Below, one piece after another: positions 54,210 to 64,000 of a DNA stretch of 64,000 nt (its first letter is position 1; the number at the start of each line of letters is the position of its first letter). Where the stretch lies: contig OX595988.1 of NCBI GenBank assembly GCA_951394045.1, positions 434,001 to 498,000 on the forward strand, given 5' to 3'. Both the position numbers and the translations under genes were made by a program. Source of the stretch: Nitzschia sp. DOCU1. Taxonomy: Eukaryota; Bacillariophyta; Bacillariophyceae; Bacillariales; Bacillariaceae. The notes below the pieces were generated by a model, which saw only the letters and a program-made list of their open reading frames with translations, was not told where the DNA came from and did no database searches.

Positions 54210-54930
54210 TTGGCACATGAAATTTTCAAAGATCCCATGGCAAAAGATCCGCTAAGCTCGTGAGGACACACGCCCCAAGCCTTCCCTCATCAACCGGGAG
54301 GCAACGATGCAAAAACATTGTGGAATTTGTAGTATAGCCAACGCCAGGAACAAAAAGGTTGCCAACAAGCGGTAGAGTGCATGTCGGCCTCTCGACACGT
54401 GAAATTTTCAAGGATCCCATGGGAAAAGATCCTCTAATCCAAAAAGGACACATACCCCAAGCCTTCTCTCACTAACCTGGAGGCAACAATGCAAAAACAT
54501 TGTGGAATTTTGTAGTATAGCCATCGCCAGGAACAAAAAGGTTGCCAACAAGCGGTAGAGTGCGTGTCGGCCTCTCGGCACGTGAAATTTTCAAGGATCC
54601 CATGGGAAAAGATCCTCTTATCCAAAAAGGACACATACCCCAAGCCTTCCCTCACTAACCTGGAGGCAACCATGCAAAAACATTGTGGAATTTTGTAGTA
54701 TAGCCAACACCAGGGCCAAAAAGGTTGCCAACAAGCGGTAGAGTGCATGTTGGCCCCTCAGCACGTGAAATTTTCAAAGATCCCATGGCAAAAGATCCGC
54801 TAAGCTTGTGAGGACACACGCCCCAAGCCTTCCCTCATCAACCGGGAGGCGGCGATGCAAAAACATTGTGGGATTTTGTAGTATTGCTGGTGCCAGGGAC
54901 AAAAAGGTTGCCAACAAGCAGTATAGGGTG
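54210..54930. repeat. tandem repeat, period 182-183 bp, four copies
   Basis: Copies marked by GATCCCATGG-AAAAGATCC at 54231, 54413, 54596 and 54779, each with GAGGACACACGCCCCAAGCC (or variant), AAAAACATTGTGG and AAAAAGGTTGCCAACAAGC. Very regular period. Confidence 0.88.
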
Positions 54931-55386
54931 GGTGCTGGTGTCGGTGGGTCCGTCGTACGGCCGCTGAGGCTGAAGGCTGAAGAAGTTGGCGGCAAAGGTG
55001 ATGTGCGTTGGTAGACATAAAGAATCGGGGGTGGGGCGTTTGTTGATGGGAGAACTCTCAAAGGTTGACCATTTGAGGAAGAGTCATCGTCCAGATTAGC
55101 ATGCAGAAAAGAAGGGGACTCATCCACACTTCCATCATCCTGCGGTGGTTGCCTGACAGAGGATACACGGAGTCGTGTTCTATTCAAGGTTGCGTTGGAT
55201 GGATTTCGGGGCATTGATGGGCAGGGAGTGCGGATGTAAGCAACGACTTGAAGATAAGGGATAGAAACAAGTAAAAGAAAACACGGGGGAGAAGAATATT
55301 TCTGAGCTGTGTGGCAGTGGTCGTTGGAGGTGGTAGGGCGGTTACCTATTGTGAGACTTCTCTGAATGGTGACTTGGCTGGTGACG

Positions 55387-55815
55387 TACAATCAAGGCGT
55401 TTTCTTAACAAAACAAGCGGTTAAAAAGGCGGCATAGAGGGTACAGCGGGAGAATGCTGTACAATCGAGGCGTTTTCTTAACGAAACGAACGGTTAAAAA
55501 GGCGGCATAGAGGGTACAGCGGGAGGGTGCCATACAATCGAGGCATTTTCTTATCGAAAGGAGCGGTTGAAAAGGCGGCATAGAGGGTACAGCAGGGGGG
55601 TGCCGTACAACTGAGGCGTTTTCTTAACAAAACGAACGGTTAAAAAGGCGGCATAGAGGGTACAGCGGGAGAATGCTGTACAATCGAGGCATTTTCTTAA
55701 CGAAACGAGCGGTTAAAAAGGAGGCATAGAGGGTACAGCGGGAGAATGCTGTACAATTGAGGCGTTTTCTTAACAAAACGAACGGTTAAAAAGGCGGCAT
55801 AGAGGGTACAGTGCA
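55387..55815. repeat. tandem repeat, period about 73 bp, six copies
   Basis: The unit GGTTAAAAAGGCGGCATAGA ... TTTTCTTAACGAAACGA is repeated at about 55419, 55492, 55565, 55638, 55711 and 55783. Differences are mostly single substitutions. Confidence 0.9.
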
Positions 55816-57303
55816 TTTATCCCCAGGATGAAAAGTTTGAAAAGGGAGCGGCGGTGGGTTGATTTTTGAACACAGGGAGCATTATCACCACACATAAAAC
55901 GGGCGTGCCAGCATCTGTAAGTGAAAGAGTTTGAACGGGAGACAAGAGAGGATGACGAGTACATGGTTAAAAAAGATTAGATGGTCCTCGCAACAACCTT
56001 GGCGGTTTCAAGAGTAGAGGTTGCCACAAAGTAAAGCAAGGTAGAGCCGTCATGACAAGTGGGGCGGGTGCTGTGCAGGAGAATGCAGTTGCAGCTGCGA
56101 GTGGCAGCAGCAGGGGAGGGCTGGATTGTACATAATGGATGCCAACAATGCCACAAATTGGAGCAGGAAGCAACAACAAAAATGCTCAATTGGATATGAC
56201 ATTATGAGCAAAAAACCCACAGAGTTCAAACTCTGGGTCTGAGAAGGAATGTGACCAACGTTGTGTGTAGGATGACTAGGGCTTTAAAGGTAAGACAAAG
56301 AAGGAGGGTGAGATTTGGAGAAAAACAATAGAACTAACTTATTTTCAACTCGGTTGCAGTGATAGTAAACTACCCTACGGTCGTAGCAAGGAAGAGTGAG
56401 TGAGTAACTTTGAATACTCCTCCGAGATTGGGGCTTGCAATGCTGTAAGTAGGACGTGACATGGCAAAGGTTTGGAAAAGGGAGAAATGCAACTCACAAA
56501 TGATGCAACTTGTAGGACCAATGATCTACAAATACTGAGCATGAAAGTGGGACACATGCAGGCAAGAGGCATTGGCAGTACGAATATCTATATTCAGGGG
56601 GAGGACCATTGATGTTGGGATTGGTGGTACCGGCTGTCAGATTGTTGGGATTGGTGCTAGTACCGAGGGGGGGATTGTTGGCATGAGTGGCAGCAGCACT
56701 GCTGGGAGCTGGTTGAGATCATCATGATGGGTACCACTAGGTAGCATTGGCACCACGAGGGCCAGCACTGGGAGTTGAGAGAGATCATGGATACCACAAA
56801 CAAGTGGCATTGGCACCATGAGGGGCAGCATTGGGAACTGGGGTTTGGCAATCATTTGGTAGCCAGTGGCCAGCAAGATGAGCATAGCATGGACGAATTA
56901 AAAATAGCTAGTGCACCAATGGATTCCACTGTTGTAATTGCGGTATGGTATTGGGATAGAATAGCAGTGTAGTTAAGCCAAGTGTCATTTGATAATGGAG
57001 AGTTAATATGTTGAATGGGAATGATGTTTTTGATTGGATGTGTAGATAGTGAATGGTGTGGCGGTTTATTAAGGGGCGGGGCAATAGCTACTGGTTAGGG
57101 GGATGAGTAATATTGAGGGGTATAATAATGGGTTCGGAGACCTCCCCACGGTGATGCCTTTTTTGGGGGGTCCAGGGCATAGATATGGGTACCCCCATAT
57201 TTTCCCTTTCCTGATGATCAAGTCACAGCAATTGACTGGTTCAATACTGAGTAGAACCTGACAGTAACACAAAGAATGACTGCATGTACCAATTTATTGT
57301 TGT

Positions 57304-57760
57304 TGCAGTACACTAGAATACCCCTCTAGACCTAACAAGTAGTTAGAACGTTAGAACGTTGTAACATTGCAACGTTAGAATGTCCGAACGATGAGTACAC
57401 ACAATGGCCTACGTGTAGTACCAACATACCTTATATATATACCTGCTGACGTCGACTTGGTCGAACGTCCGTGGACGCACGGACGGACGGGCAAGGCCGG
57501 CGCGGCTGACGAGCAATGACGACGACAACGGCGAGCGCGGCGAGCCGTCGACGTCTACTACTGGACTAGAAGTTCCAACGGTATCTAGCTATAGACCTTG
57601 AAGAGATCCGAGAAGCTAGATCGGTGGGAGTTGCATCCAACGCATACGGGATGCGTTGAGGAAAGACTCCGGTGGTCTAGGAGCGATAGAATCAGCGATA
57701 ACTTTAGATCACACAATTATTTCCACTACAACTTTTTCATCGTACTTTCAGCATAGTGCA
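57304..57760 (+). repeat. LTR of second Gypsy copy
   Basis: Starts TGCAGTACACTAG, ends TAGTGCA, and is followed by the AGTGTTAACACT palindrome. Matches the two other LTRs over the full length with scattered changes. Confidence 0.88.
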
Positions 57761-57797
57761 CAGTGTTAACACTCCACGTTACACGCGTGAGCTAAAG

Positions 57798-58979
57798 ATG
57801 AAGATTGCAAACAGCATCCCAAAGAAGACTGCTGCCGAGAAGCAGGGTTTCAAATCAGCACCGGTCAGTATCGAAAGACCCGAGCCGAAGGAGCTCAAAG
57901 ATGGGGCGTACAGTCAATATGACTTACGTATCGACCCAAAAGACAAAAAATCGTTGACGCGACGAGTCAAACAACCGCATTTCACGGAAGGAACACCCGA
58001 AGAGTGGTTCCTTTTCCTCATCGGACTTAAGGATGTGATCGCGGGACAGGACCTAACTACGGGACCTCAGAAATTTGCGTTAACACGCAATTTGCTGAAA
58101 GGCCAGGTATTGGCTGCGTTCAACGCGAAGGCCTTGGAACTCGAAGCCGAAACTCCTGAGACTTTCGAGAAAAGTTTGCACGCGGTTACGGCGTATGTTC
58201 TCCCAAAACGCGCGGTGCAACTTCAAAAGCGCTATATGCGTCCGATCTGCCGAAAGCCCCCGACGATGACAATGAAGGCGTATGTGGCTCGGCTCCGCGA
58301 GCTAAACGAGTACCTCGCGCTATTTGACGAGAAAGGCGAGAAAAACAAAATTCCCGACGACGAGCTCATGGAGAATTGCGAGTTTGGAATCCCCGCCAAG
58401 TGGCGCAAAGAGATGATCCTACAGGGATTCGAGCCCGTGGACCACACGGTTCAAGACTTTGTAGACTTCTGCGAACGGCTGGAAGCTACCGAGGAGATCA
58501 ATGAAGCCCTCAGCAAGAAGGCAGACAACAACGGCAAGTTGAATGACGAAAAACCCTCGAAGAGGAAGCGCGGAGGCCCGAGAGCGGGAACCGACGGTAA
58601 GGCCAAGTATGATTGTCTTTATCATGGCGCTAACAACACCCATGCTACCCATGATTGCCTTATTTTAAAGGATCAAGCAAAGAAGATGGCGGCTGCCCAT
58701 TCGAACGTCGCAGGTCGTTTCAAAAAGGCCCGCTTCGAAAACAAAACTTGGCGCCGCAGCGACAGCGATGGCGATGGCGAAAAGAAAAAGAAAACAGGCG
58801 AGCTTCATGCCTACATCAAGTCGATGGTCGAGAACGCGGTCAAACAATCTGCGAAGAAGCGCAAGGCCGAAGACCCTCCTTCGATGGATAATTTCAATTA
58901 CAATATGGATGATCTCAACGGCATCGACTTCGACAAACTCAGTGTCAGCAGCAGCGACAGCGACACCGAAATGAATTGA
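57798..58979 (+). CDS. Gypsy gag, intact frame
   Basis: 393 residues from ATG 57798; the open frame begins at 57756 inside the LTR. The gag core is PHFTEGTPEEWFLFLIGL, LTRNLLKGQVLAAFNAKA and RPICRKPPTMTMKAYVARL. After a basic linker (SKRKRGGPRAG) comes CLYHGANNTHATHDC, a C-x2-H...H...C pattern that may bind zinc in place of the usual CCHC knuckle. The C-terminal 40 residues are acidic. Intact, unlike the sister copy, though the rest of this element is missing. Confidence 0.85.
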   Translation: MKIANSIPKKTAAEKQGFKSAPVSIERPEPKELKDGAYSQYDLRIDPKDKKSLTRRVKQPHFTEGTPEEWFLFLIGLKDVIAGQDLTTGPQKFALTRNLLKGQVLAAFNAKALELEAETPETFEKSLHAVTAYVLPKRAVQLQKRYMRPICRKPPTMTMKAYVARLRELNEYLALFDEKGEKNKIPDDELMENCEFGIPAKWRKEMILQGFEPVDHTVQDFVDFCERLEATEEINEALSKKADNNGKLNDEKPSKRKRGGPRAGTDGKAKYDCLYHGANNTHATHDCLILKDQAKKMAAAHSNVAGRFKKARFENKTWRRSDSDGDGEKKKKTGELHAYIKSMVENAVKQSAKKRKAEDPPSMDNFNYNMDDLNGIDFDKLSVSSSDSDTEMN

Positions 58980-59030
58980 CGGTGCGAGCCGGTTACTACG
59001 TGTGAATACAATAATATTAATAGTGACAAA

Positions 59031-59276
59031 TTGAACGATTACACTAGTTTTGTCCATAGGGACGATGCCCAATATATGGAATCATTTCACAATAGCAATG
59101 GCGTTTCAAGCGTAACACCAAATTTGCAAAATTCACACGCAGGGCAATCTCGAAGTTTCAGCTCTCTCGATGCATGTCTGGCGGAAGCACAGCGCGAGCG
59201 CGAGCTTTACTTATTGAACACGATTCGAGGTAGTCAAACTGTAGGCTCAAATAAACGACAAAATCCAGTCATCTAG
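59031..59276 (+). pseudogene. start of Gypsy pol, truncated
   Basis: 81 codons homologous to 48052-48303 (SRSFSSLDACLAEAQRE block nearly identical). A run of four A where the sister has five shifts the frame just before the end (KRQNPVI against KRQKSSYL). The following PITFARVN-coding stretch is still present out of frame. The copy stops before the protease DSG motif. Confidence 0.65.
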
Positions 59277-59334
59277 TACCGATCACCTTTGCACGTGTTA
59301 ACCAACGCGGCGGACGTCGGCAACAAGTAATAAC

Positions 59335-59972
59335 CCAAAGGTACTTCCCCACCTACTCCCCCACCCGAAACGTCAGGCTCCCACGCGCATTGTAATCCGA
59401 CCCAATTAAGTTTGCGCCCCTTGTATGATACTCCAAGGGGAAGAATCAAAGTTGGCGATAGAGAGAGAGTGCACGCCTATTTTAGTACTATTTCAGCAAG
59501 TAGCCAGTACCTCCAGGTTCTGTGTTCTCGTGTACTTTTGTGTTCGTCGGAGTTTTTCGGTCGTTGCGCGGGGTTTCGGTCATCGGAGTTTGTACGGTTT
59601 GTACGTGCATTTCGCGAGGTCAAGTGAGTGCTCGACGCGTTGTGCCCAATTCCCGTGATAGCTTGCATACAATAGTTTCAATAGCCGTCTAAGTAATATC
59701 ATCATTGCTGTATATAATCTTTCCCCTATTATGGTGCTCCAATAGCCTCTGCATAAGTAGCAATCAGGTTTGGCGGTGCTCTCACACATCATGGCCCACC
59801 ATTTGATTTCGGTGGCAGTTCTGCAGATTACGATGAGACGATACTCTTGCTCGAATGACCATGCCACAATGGATGGAGGTCGTGCCGCTATGATTCATGC
59901 GCTTACATTTGCATTCCTCAGCACCTTTAGTAAGCTGGGGTTTCGAGGAGGAATAGCTTGTCTGATTAGAAA
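59335..59972. other. intergenic region
   Basis: About 640 bases between the truncated Gypsy copy and the protease gene. No gene recognised. Confidence 0.4.
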
Positions 59973-62227
59973 ATGAGGAAATGTGTAGCAGCAGTTATCT
60001 TAGTCGGGGTTTCGCTGGCGAGCCATGGAATCCGGGCCGCTACTGACTTCAGTAAAGCGCCCGACCAAAGAAGAGTCCTTGGACGGGGGCCTTCCTCTAT
60101 TCGAAGACGAGATTCTTCATTTTCAACATCTGGAATTCAGGTCAACAACTTGGATATAAATTTCCCCCGCCGGCCCACGCTCGAATTCCTTGGCCACCGC
60201 TCGACAGAACCAATCATATTTCACAGAAGACCGATGGATGTTCCAAGGCCGCAGCTGTGGAAACAAGCAACGACACAAAAGAATCATACAGAGAGCGGGT
60301 TGAAAAATGTTCCGGCTGAATGGGCAACCGTTTGGTATGGAGAAGTCAATGGATCTACGACAAGCTATGGTAGTAGCCATGCATCATTTCTTGTTGACGC
60401 GCGAGGACAAGTATATGGGACAATTCTGGACGGCGTGGACTCGTACACAATATCATCAACAATTGATCAGGAAGGAAACATGCAGTTTCGATATGATGTA
60501 GTTTCACTTCATGAACTGCCTGAGGAGTTTCCAGGAGACAGCAATGAGCTTGGCGGCGACGACAACAACGGTCGAAGGGAGCTTCAGACAAATTTCTTGC
60601 GTAGTTCTTCCAAGGATAGAGGTCTGGCCCAATTTCCCGTGCACCGCGTACTACAGTCTTTCAATGGCCTTGTGATTGTTGATCTAGCTGTCATTTACAC
60701 CGAGCAGGCAAAGATCGCCCAAGGGGGGACGGGGCGATCCACAACTTGATCGGCCTGTCTCTTTTTCAGACAAACTTAGCCTTTGCCAATTCTGGTTCCA
60801 AGATTCGAGTGCGACTTGTCCAAACCGTTCAAGACCGGACATTTCCGGACAATGGGTCCGTGAATGGATGGAGCGCGCTACTCACGGACGGCGATGGCTA
60901 CTTCGACTATTGGCAGAATGTCCAGAAAGAGTCGGGGGCAGATAGTATAATGGTGATTGTCGACCGATTGCCTCGATGGTGTGGGCGGGGGCAAACAGGA
61001 GGTCCCTTGGTAATGGTGGCACGAGGGTGCTCTGCCAAGGCGGGACGATACAGCTTTTCTCATGAACTAGGTCATTATTTTGTAAGTTTCACAATCTGTT
61101 GGTTGCCTAGGCTAAGCATTGACAGGAATGCATACTGACTGTTTTTTTTCAAAGCGGGTGGGTCATGATTCCACAGCAAGTGGGGACACTGACAATCGAG
61201 GCTACATTGATAATGTCCATTGCTTTCGAACACTCATGGCGTACGAAAATTGTAACTGTGCTTCTTGTCCGAGAATACTATACTACTCCAACAACCGAAC
61301 GACGTATGAGGGACTTCCAGTGGGCTTGGGAAAGCGGGAGAATAACATACGGACAATGGAACTGAACACACCGACTGCAAGAGACGGATTACGGTCCATC
61401 TTTCCTGAATCGGTACGTTCAGCTCAAAGGCAAGGAGCGCGCTATCGCTATTGCTGCTTGTCGACGAGCCGAAAGTTAATCCACGCCGACAGTACCATTC
61501 ACTTTTCGACTCTCTCTCTCTCTTTCTGCTTCTACACCAGCCTATTCAGTTTTGCCGAGAAGATCCTTGCGAAGAAGCCCACTTGATGGTATCTAAGAAT
61601 TATAATGGAGACGGTCACTGCTCTAATATACCGGGAAGTGACTTGGTTTCGTACATTCAAATTCCCTTTGGGCTTTCGGTGGAAGTATTTGATCAATTTG
61701 AGTTTCAGGGCATAATACGCATCTTTGGCAGGCCCCTCGAAGACCCGGTGGTTTCGGTATCACTGGCTCTACGGAATGGACAATCGCGTGGCTTCATTTG
61801 TGATTCGAACTATTCCAACTGCAAAACAAGGGGTTACCCTCTGTGTGACATTACATTGCGACACGTTTGGAAACGGAAATTCAGTAGTAGATACCGATGG
61901 GGTAATAGGACGCGCAATGCTTTCCGTCGGAAGATTTGCCACTATGCCTCCGGAAATTTGAGAAGATCGACTGTCTCGCGTCACAATACCTGTGGGGTGG
62001 AAGATTCAACTATTCGAATCACGCCGATTCCGCGGCGAGTCGATTAGTCTTTCGAATGAGCATGCGGGTGGCCAGCTGGACCACTGGCCACATGTTAATC
62101 GTAGGGGTGAAAATGATTTCGTCAATTACGGTGACCTACTTTTTGTTGAACTTGAAGGTCGATACAGCAAGTGGAATCAGCGAGTCCGGTCTATGATTAT
62201 CAGTACTACAATGAGTTTCGATAATTG
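59973..62227 (+). pseudogene. reprolysin-like metalloprotease with crystallin-like tail, frame broken
   Basis: Signal peptide at residues 1-23 (MRKCVAAVILVGVSLASHG), then a propeptide-like region. The frame shifts at the G-run near 60721-60735: one extra G would join QAKIAQGG to AIHNLIGLSLFQTN. Intron 61082-61154 (GTAAGT, CAAAG) splits the zinc site HELGHYF|RVGHDS, close to HExxHxxGxxHD but with Arg for Gly. The Met-turn region is RTLMAYENCNC. Intron 61413-61540 (GTACGT ... ACCAG) follows IFPES. Next comes VSYIQIPFGLSVEVFDQFEFQG, another shift between 61720 and 61790, a TGA at 61959, and a second similar unit (VTIPVGWKIQLFESRRFRG). The pair looks like beta/gamma-crystallin-type repeats. Homopolymer errors in the assembly could explain part of the breaks. 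The mature role would be a secreted zinc endopeptidase. Confidence 0.7.
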
Positions 62228-62341
62228 ACAACCTAATAGGTAGAATGATAAGCGTGTACTCGTTAGAGAATTCGGTTTCACTACGGAGCGGCCTCTAAGA
62301 GCGTCTCATGTCTCGAACTTTCTCTAGAGAGCTAATTCGTG

Positions 62342-63571
62342 CTAGGCAGATCCAGTGCCCGTTGAAAATACCTGTCGCTGCATGTGGTTCATGGTCGCTT
62401 GTGCCAACTCTTGAGTGGCCACTTTGGATAAATTGTCTACCAGTGTCGATTCCCAAGAGGCGGAATAATCCTTGTTGGGGCGGGGAGCCACCTCTAACGC
62501 CGAAGATGCGGCTGTCGAAGTAGCAGGTCGCGGCATGACGGGTTCAGGATCAATTATCATGGCGTCTCGTGCTGCAGTACTAGCTGCTACCACTGGAGGC
62601 GCCAAGATTCCAGCACCTGTCGCCGCTACAGCTGATGACGCGGTTCCCGCTTTACGTCCCACCGCCGCAGTCGTCTCAAGTTGCTGAAGCGTATCCTGTG
62701 GATCCACAGGTCGTTTGAGATTGGAAATCCACAAATACTTTTGCGTCAAGGCTTCCAAGACAGTGCGACTCGTCGAACTCATATAGTATTCTACACCGAG
62801 CTCATAGTATCTATTCCAGCAAGAACCCCAGTGCTCCAGTCTTATCTTTTCACTTGGTTCCACGCTTCCATCAGGACATTCAAAGGAAATGGGCGATTGA
62901 TACTCTGGCGGGTATGCGCGAAAGGCCTTGATTTCAGGAATTCCCGTGTGAGCGCTTCGAAGAGGGTCGAACACCATTGCTACGAATGGATTACCGTTCG
63001 GGTCCTCCAGTCTTTGCCATTGCAGTTGAGTAGAAAGATCCGTTTGACTCAAGAAACAATGAGAATGATCCCCCAGATCAAACGGATGACTGTGATACCA
63101 GCCCATGAACTTTTCACTTCGCGATTGCTCCAAGGATTCGTTGAGCGCAATCATGTGGTTGACGACCGCAGCGTCATCAGCGACGACGCGCGTTTCAAAA
63201 CCTTCGATCGGCAAAGGAAAAGCATCGGTCACAATCAGAGTCGTGGGGTGCAAGGGATCAGGTCGTCCGAGCAGCAGACCCATGACTTCTTCAGGGTTTC
63301 CGCCCTTTTTAATTCCCTTGACGACACCCCGATTGCAGTGCATCGCCATTTTCATAATGGCTGAGGGACTCACGGCGACCCTGGAAAAGTGCTTGGGGTT
63401 GTTCATCCACGGCTTTTCCTTTTGAAGAGCCTGCAACTTTTCCTTGTCGCACGCGTAGTATCGCTGGTCCGAGGAGACCGGGGCCGGCATTACTTCTACA
63501 GACGCGGTGGGGTCGTCCATTTCGTTGGCGACGGTGTCACTTGCTTGTTCCATTGCTTTCAAACTTCGCAA
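62342..63571 (-). CDS. CSN5: COP9 signalosome subunit 5 (JAMM isopeptidase)
   Basis: 409 residues. N-terminal YYACDKEKLQALQKEKPW and FSRVAVSPSAIMKMAMH match the CSN5 lead into the MPN domain. JAMM residues: E95 (EEVMGLLLGR), H160 and H162 (GWYHSHP), S175 and D178 (FLSQTD). The loop between HSHP and S is 12 residues instead of the usual 7, with an added DHSHC-like segment. FVAMVFDPLRS and AFRAYPPEY are family-typical. CSN5 removes NEDD8 from cullins within the COP9 signalosome. The C-terminal 110 residues are Ala/Thr-rich and divergent. It converges with the metalloprotease gene, with about 115 bp between their ends. Confidence 0.9.
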   Translation of the reverse strand: MRSLKAMEQASDTVANEMDDPTASVEVMPAPVSSDQRYYACDKEKLQALQKEKPWMNNPKHFSRVAVSPSAIMKMAMHCNRGVVKGIKKGGNPEEVMGLLLGRPDPLHPTTLIVTDAFPLPIEGFETRVVADDAAVVNHMIALNESLEQSRSEKFMGWYHSHPFDLGDHSHCFLSQTDLSTQLQWQRLEDPNGNPFVAMVFDPLRSAHTGIPEIKAFRAYPPEYQSPISFECPDGSVEPSEKIRLEHWGSCWNRYYELGVEYYMSSTSRTVLEALTQKYLWISNLKRPVDPQDTLQQLETTAAVGRKAGTASSAVAATGAGILAPPVVAASTAARDAMIIDPEPVMPRPATSTAASSALEVAPRPNKDYSASWESTLVDNLSKVATQELAQATMNHMQRQVFSTGTGSA

Positions 63572-64000
63572 AGGTAGATCTGCACTGACTTTTAGAGATG
63601 CTCAGGAGAATGAATGAATCATCAACGTGTGCCGGCGTCTTCGTATTATCATCGTTATGATTGCATTAGTGTATGATACTATGATCGTGTGTTGTGTGTA
63701 TATGTAATTACAGCTGGTGGCAGCATAAATACATACAGAAAAATACACCCAGCAATTTGTACGTAGGAGCGTCCGAGCATCGTATAAGATTTTTCAGCAC
63801 GTGTTATACCGTTCTTACTACTTAAGTAATTTGTAGAGGAGATGAGTGCCGCATTAGTGCGAAGTTCTTACTACTGAGAACTTTCATAGAGGAGAGTCCC
63901 ATGCGCGCTAAATTTTACGTGTACCCAATCACACAAAAACCACAACCACAATCATCTTGTCGTCATTATTATTATGGACTATGAGCAAGTTTGAATTCAA
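63572..64000. other. region upstream of CSN5
   Basis: 430 bases, promoter side of the CSN5 gene. TTCTTACTACTTAAG and TTCTTACTACTGAG words occur near 63815 and 63868. No gene seen. Confidence 0.4.

Larger units (their letters stand above)
50877..57303. other. 6.4-kb gene-poor, tandem-repeat-rich region
   Basis: No convincing gene. Short frames such as 50863-51054 (+) and 54774-55391 (-; Pro/Ser-rich from 55214) have no recognisable domain, and the latter runs into a tandem array. Several distinct arrays are listed separately. Small extras: a 12-C homopolymer near 52300 and a duplicated TTTATCC/CACTATTGG stretch at 52810-52920. Confidence 0.5.
57304..59334 (+). mobile_element. second Gypsy copy, truncated (LTR, gag, start of pol)
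   Basis: Same family as the 41.8-50.9 kb element but in opposite orientation. It has a 457-bp LTR, a complete gag frame and the beginning of pol. Similarity to the first copy stops about 59334, where unrelated sequence starts, so the rest was lost or never inserted. With the other copy it forms a large inverted repeat around the 6.4-kb repeat region. Confidence 0.85.

Noticed and set aside
54774..55391. 205-codon Pro/Ser-rich minus-strand ORF as a gene
   Set aside because: Its second half is one unit of the 182-bp tandem array; no domain is recognisable.
53344..55815. Tandem arrays as a CRISPR array
   Set aside because: The whole period is repeated without unique spacers, and the context is eukaryotic retroelements.

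Overview
The window looks like nuclear DNA of a pennate diatom, possibly a raphid species such as Seminavis. This assignment rests on recalled families, not a search. The clues are two cyclin-box genes of the expanded diatom cyclin type, a protein with the diatom-enriched DUF6824-like CGRG domain, a bestrophin-like protein with an N-terminal signal sequence, Copia elements resembling the CoDi group, and short GT-AG introns of 73-128 nt.

Left part (1-33.7 kb): a mostly single-copy gene region. In order it holds a ZW10-like tethering/kinetochore protein, a DUF6824 protein, a bestrophin-like channel with one intron, and a 7-15 kb block built around a MULE-type transposase with three further unrecognised ORFs. 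A small transposon with inverted ends (15.35-16.23 kb) follows. Next come two cyclins in tandem, an MDR oxidoreductase, a PhyH-type dioxygenase, a small diatom-type unknown, a tyrosine phosphatase, a three-exon Na+/H+ exchanger and a second PhyH-type dioxygenase with a membrane anchor.

Middle part (34.2-59.3 kb): nested mobile DNA. A complete but decayed Ty1/Copia element (34247-41030, 133-bp LTRs, target duplication CATCT) carries in its reverse transcriptase a 542-bp TRIM-like element with two identical 61-bp terminal repeats and its own target duplication AGCAT. A Ty3/Gypsy element on the minus strand (41801-50872, target duplication CAAG) contains three further insertions: a 142-bp tRNA-derived SINE-like unit with an 8-bp duplication, a foldback-type element with about 325-bp inverted arms, and an 808-bp unclassified insert. 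A second copy of the same Gypsy family (LTR, gag and start of pol) lies in the opposite orientation at 57304-59334. Between the two Gypsy copies are 6.4 kb of almost gene-free DNA holding five or six different tandem-repeat arrays.

Right part (59.9-64 kb): a secreted reprolysin-like zinc metalloprotease with a C-terminal beta/gamma-crystallin-like region, whose frame is broken in the sequence as given, and a CSN5-type JAMM deneddylase with an expanded metal-binding loop.

The host genes are housekeeping or regulatory and form no evident pathway. The most distinctive content is the layered insertion history of the 34-59 kb block.
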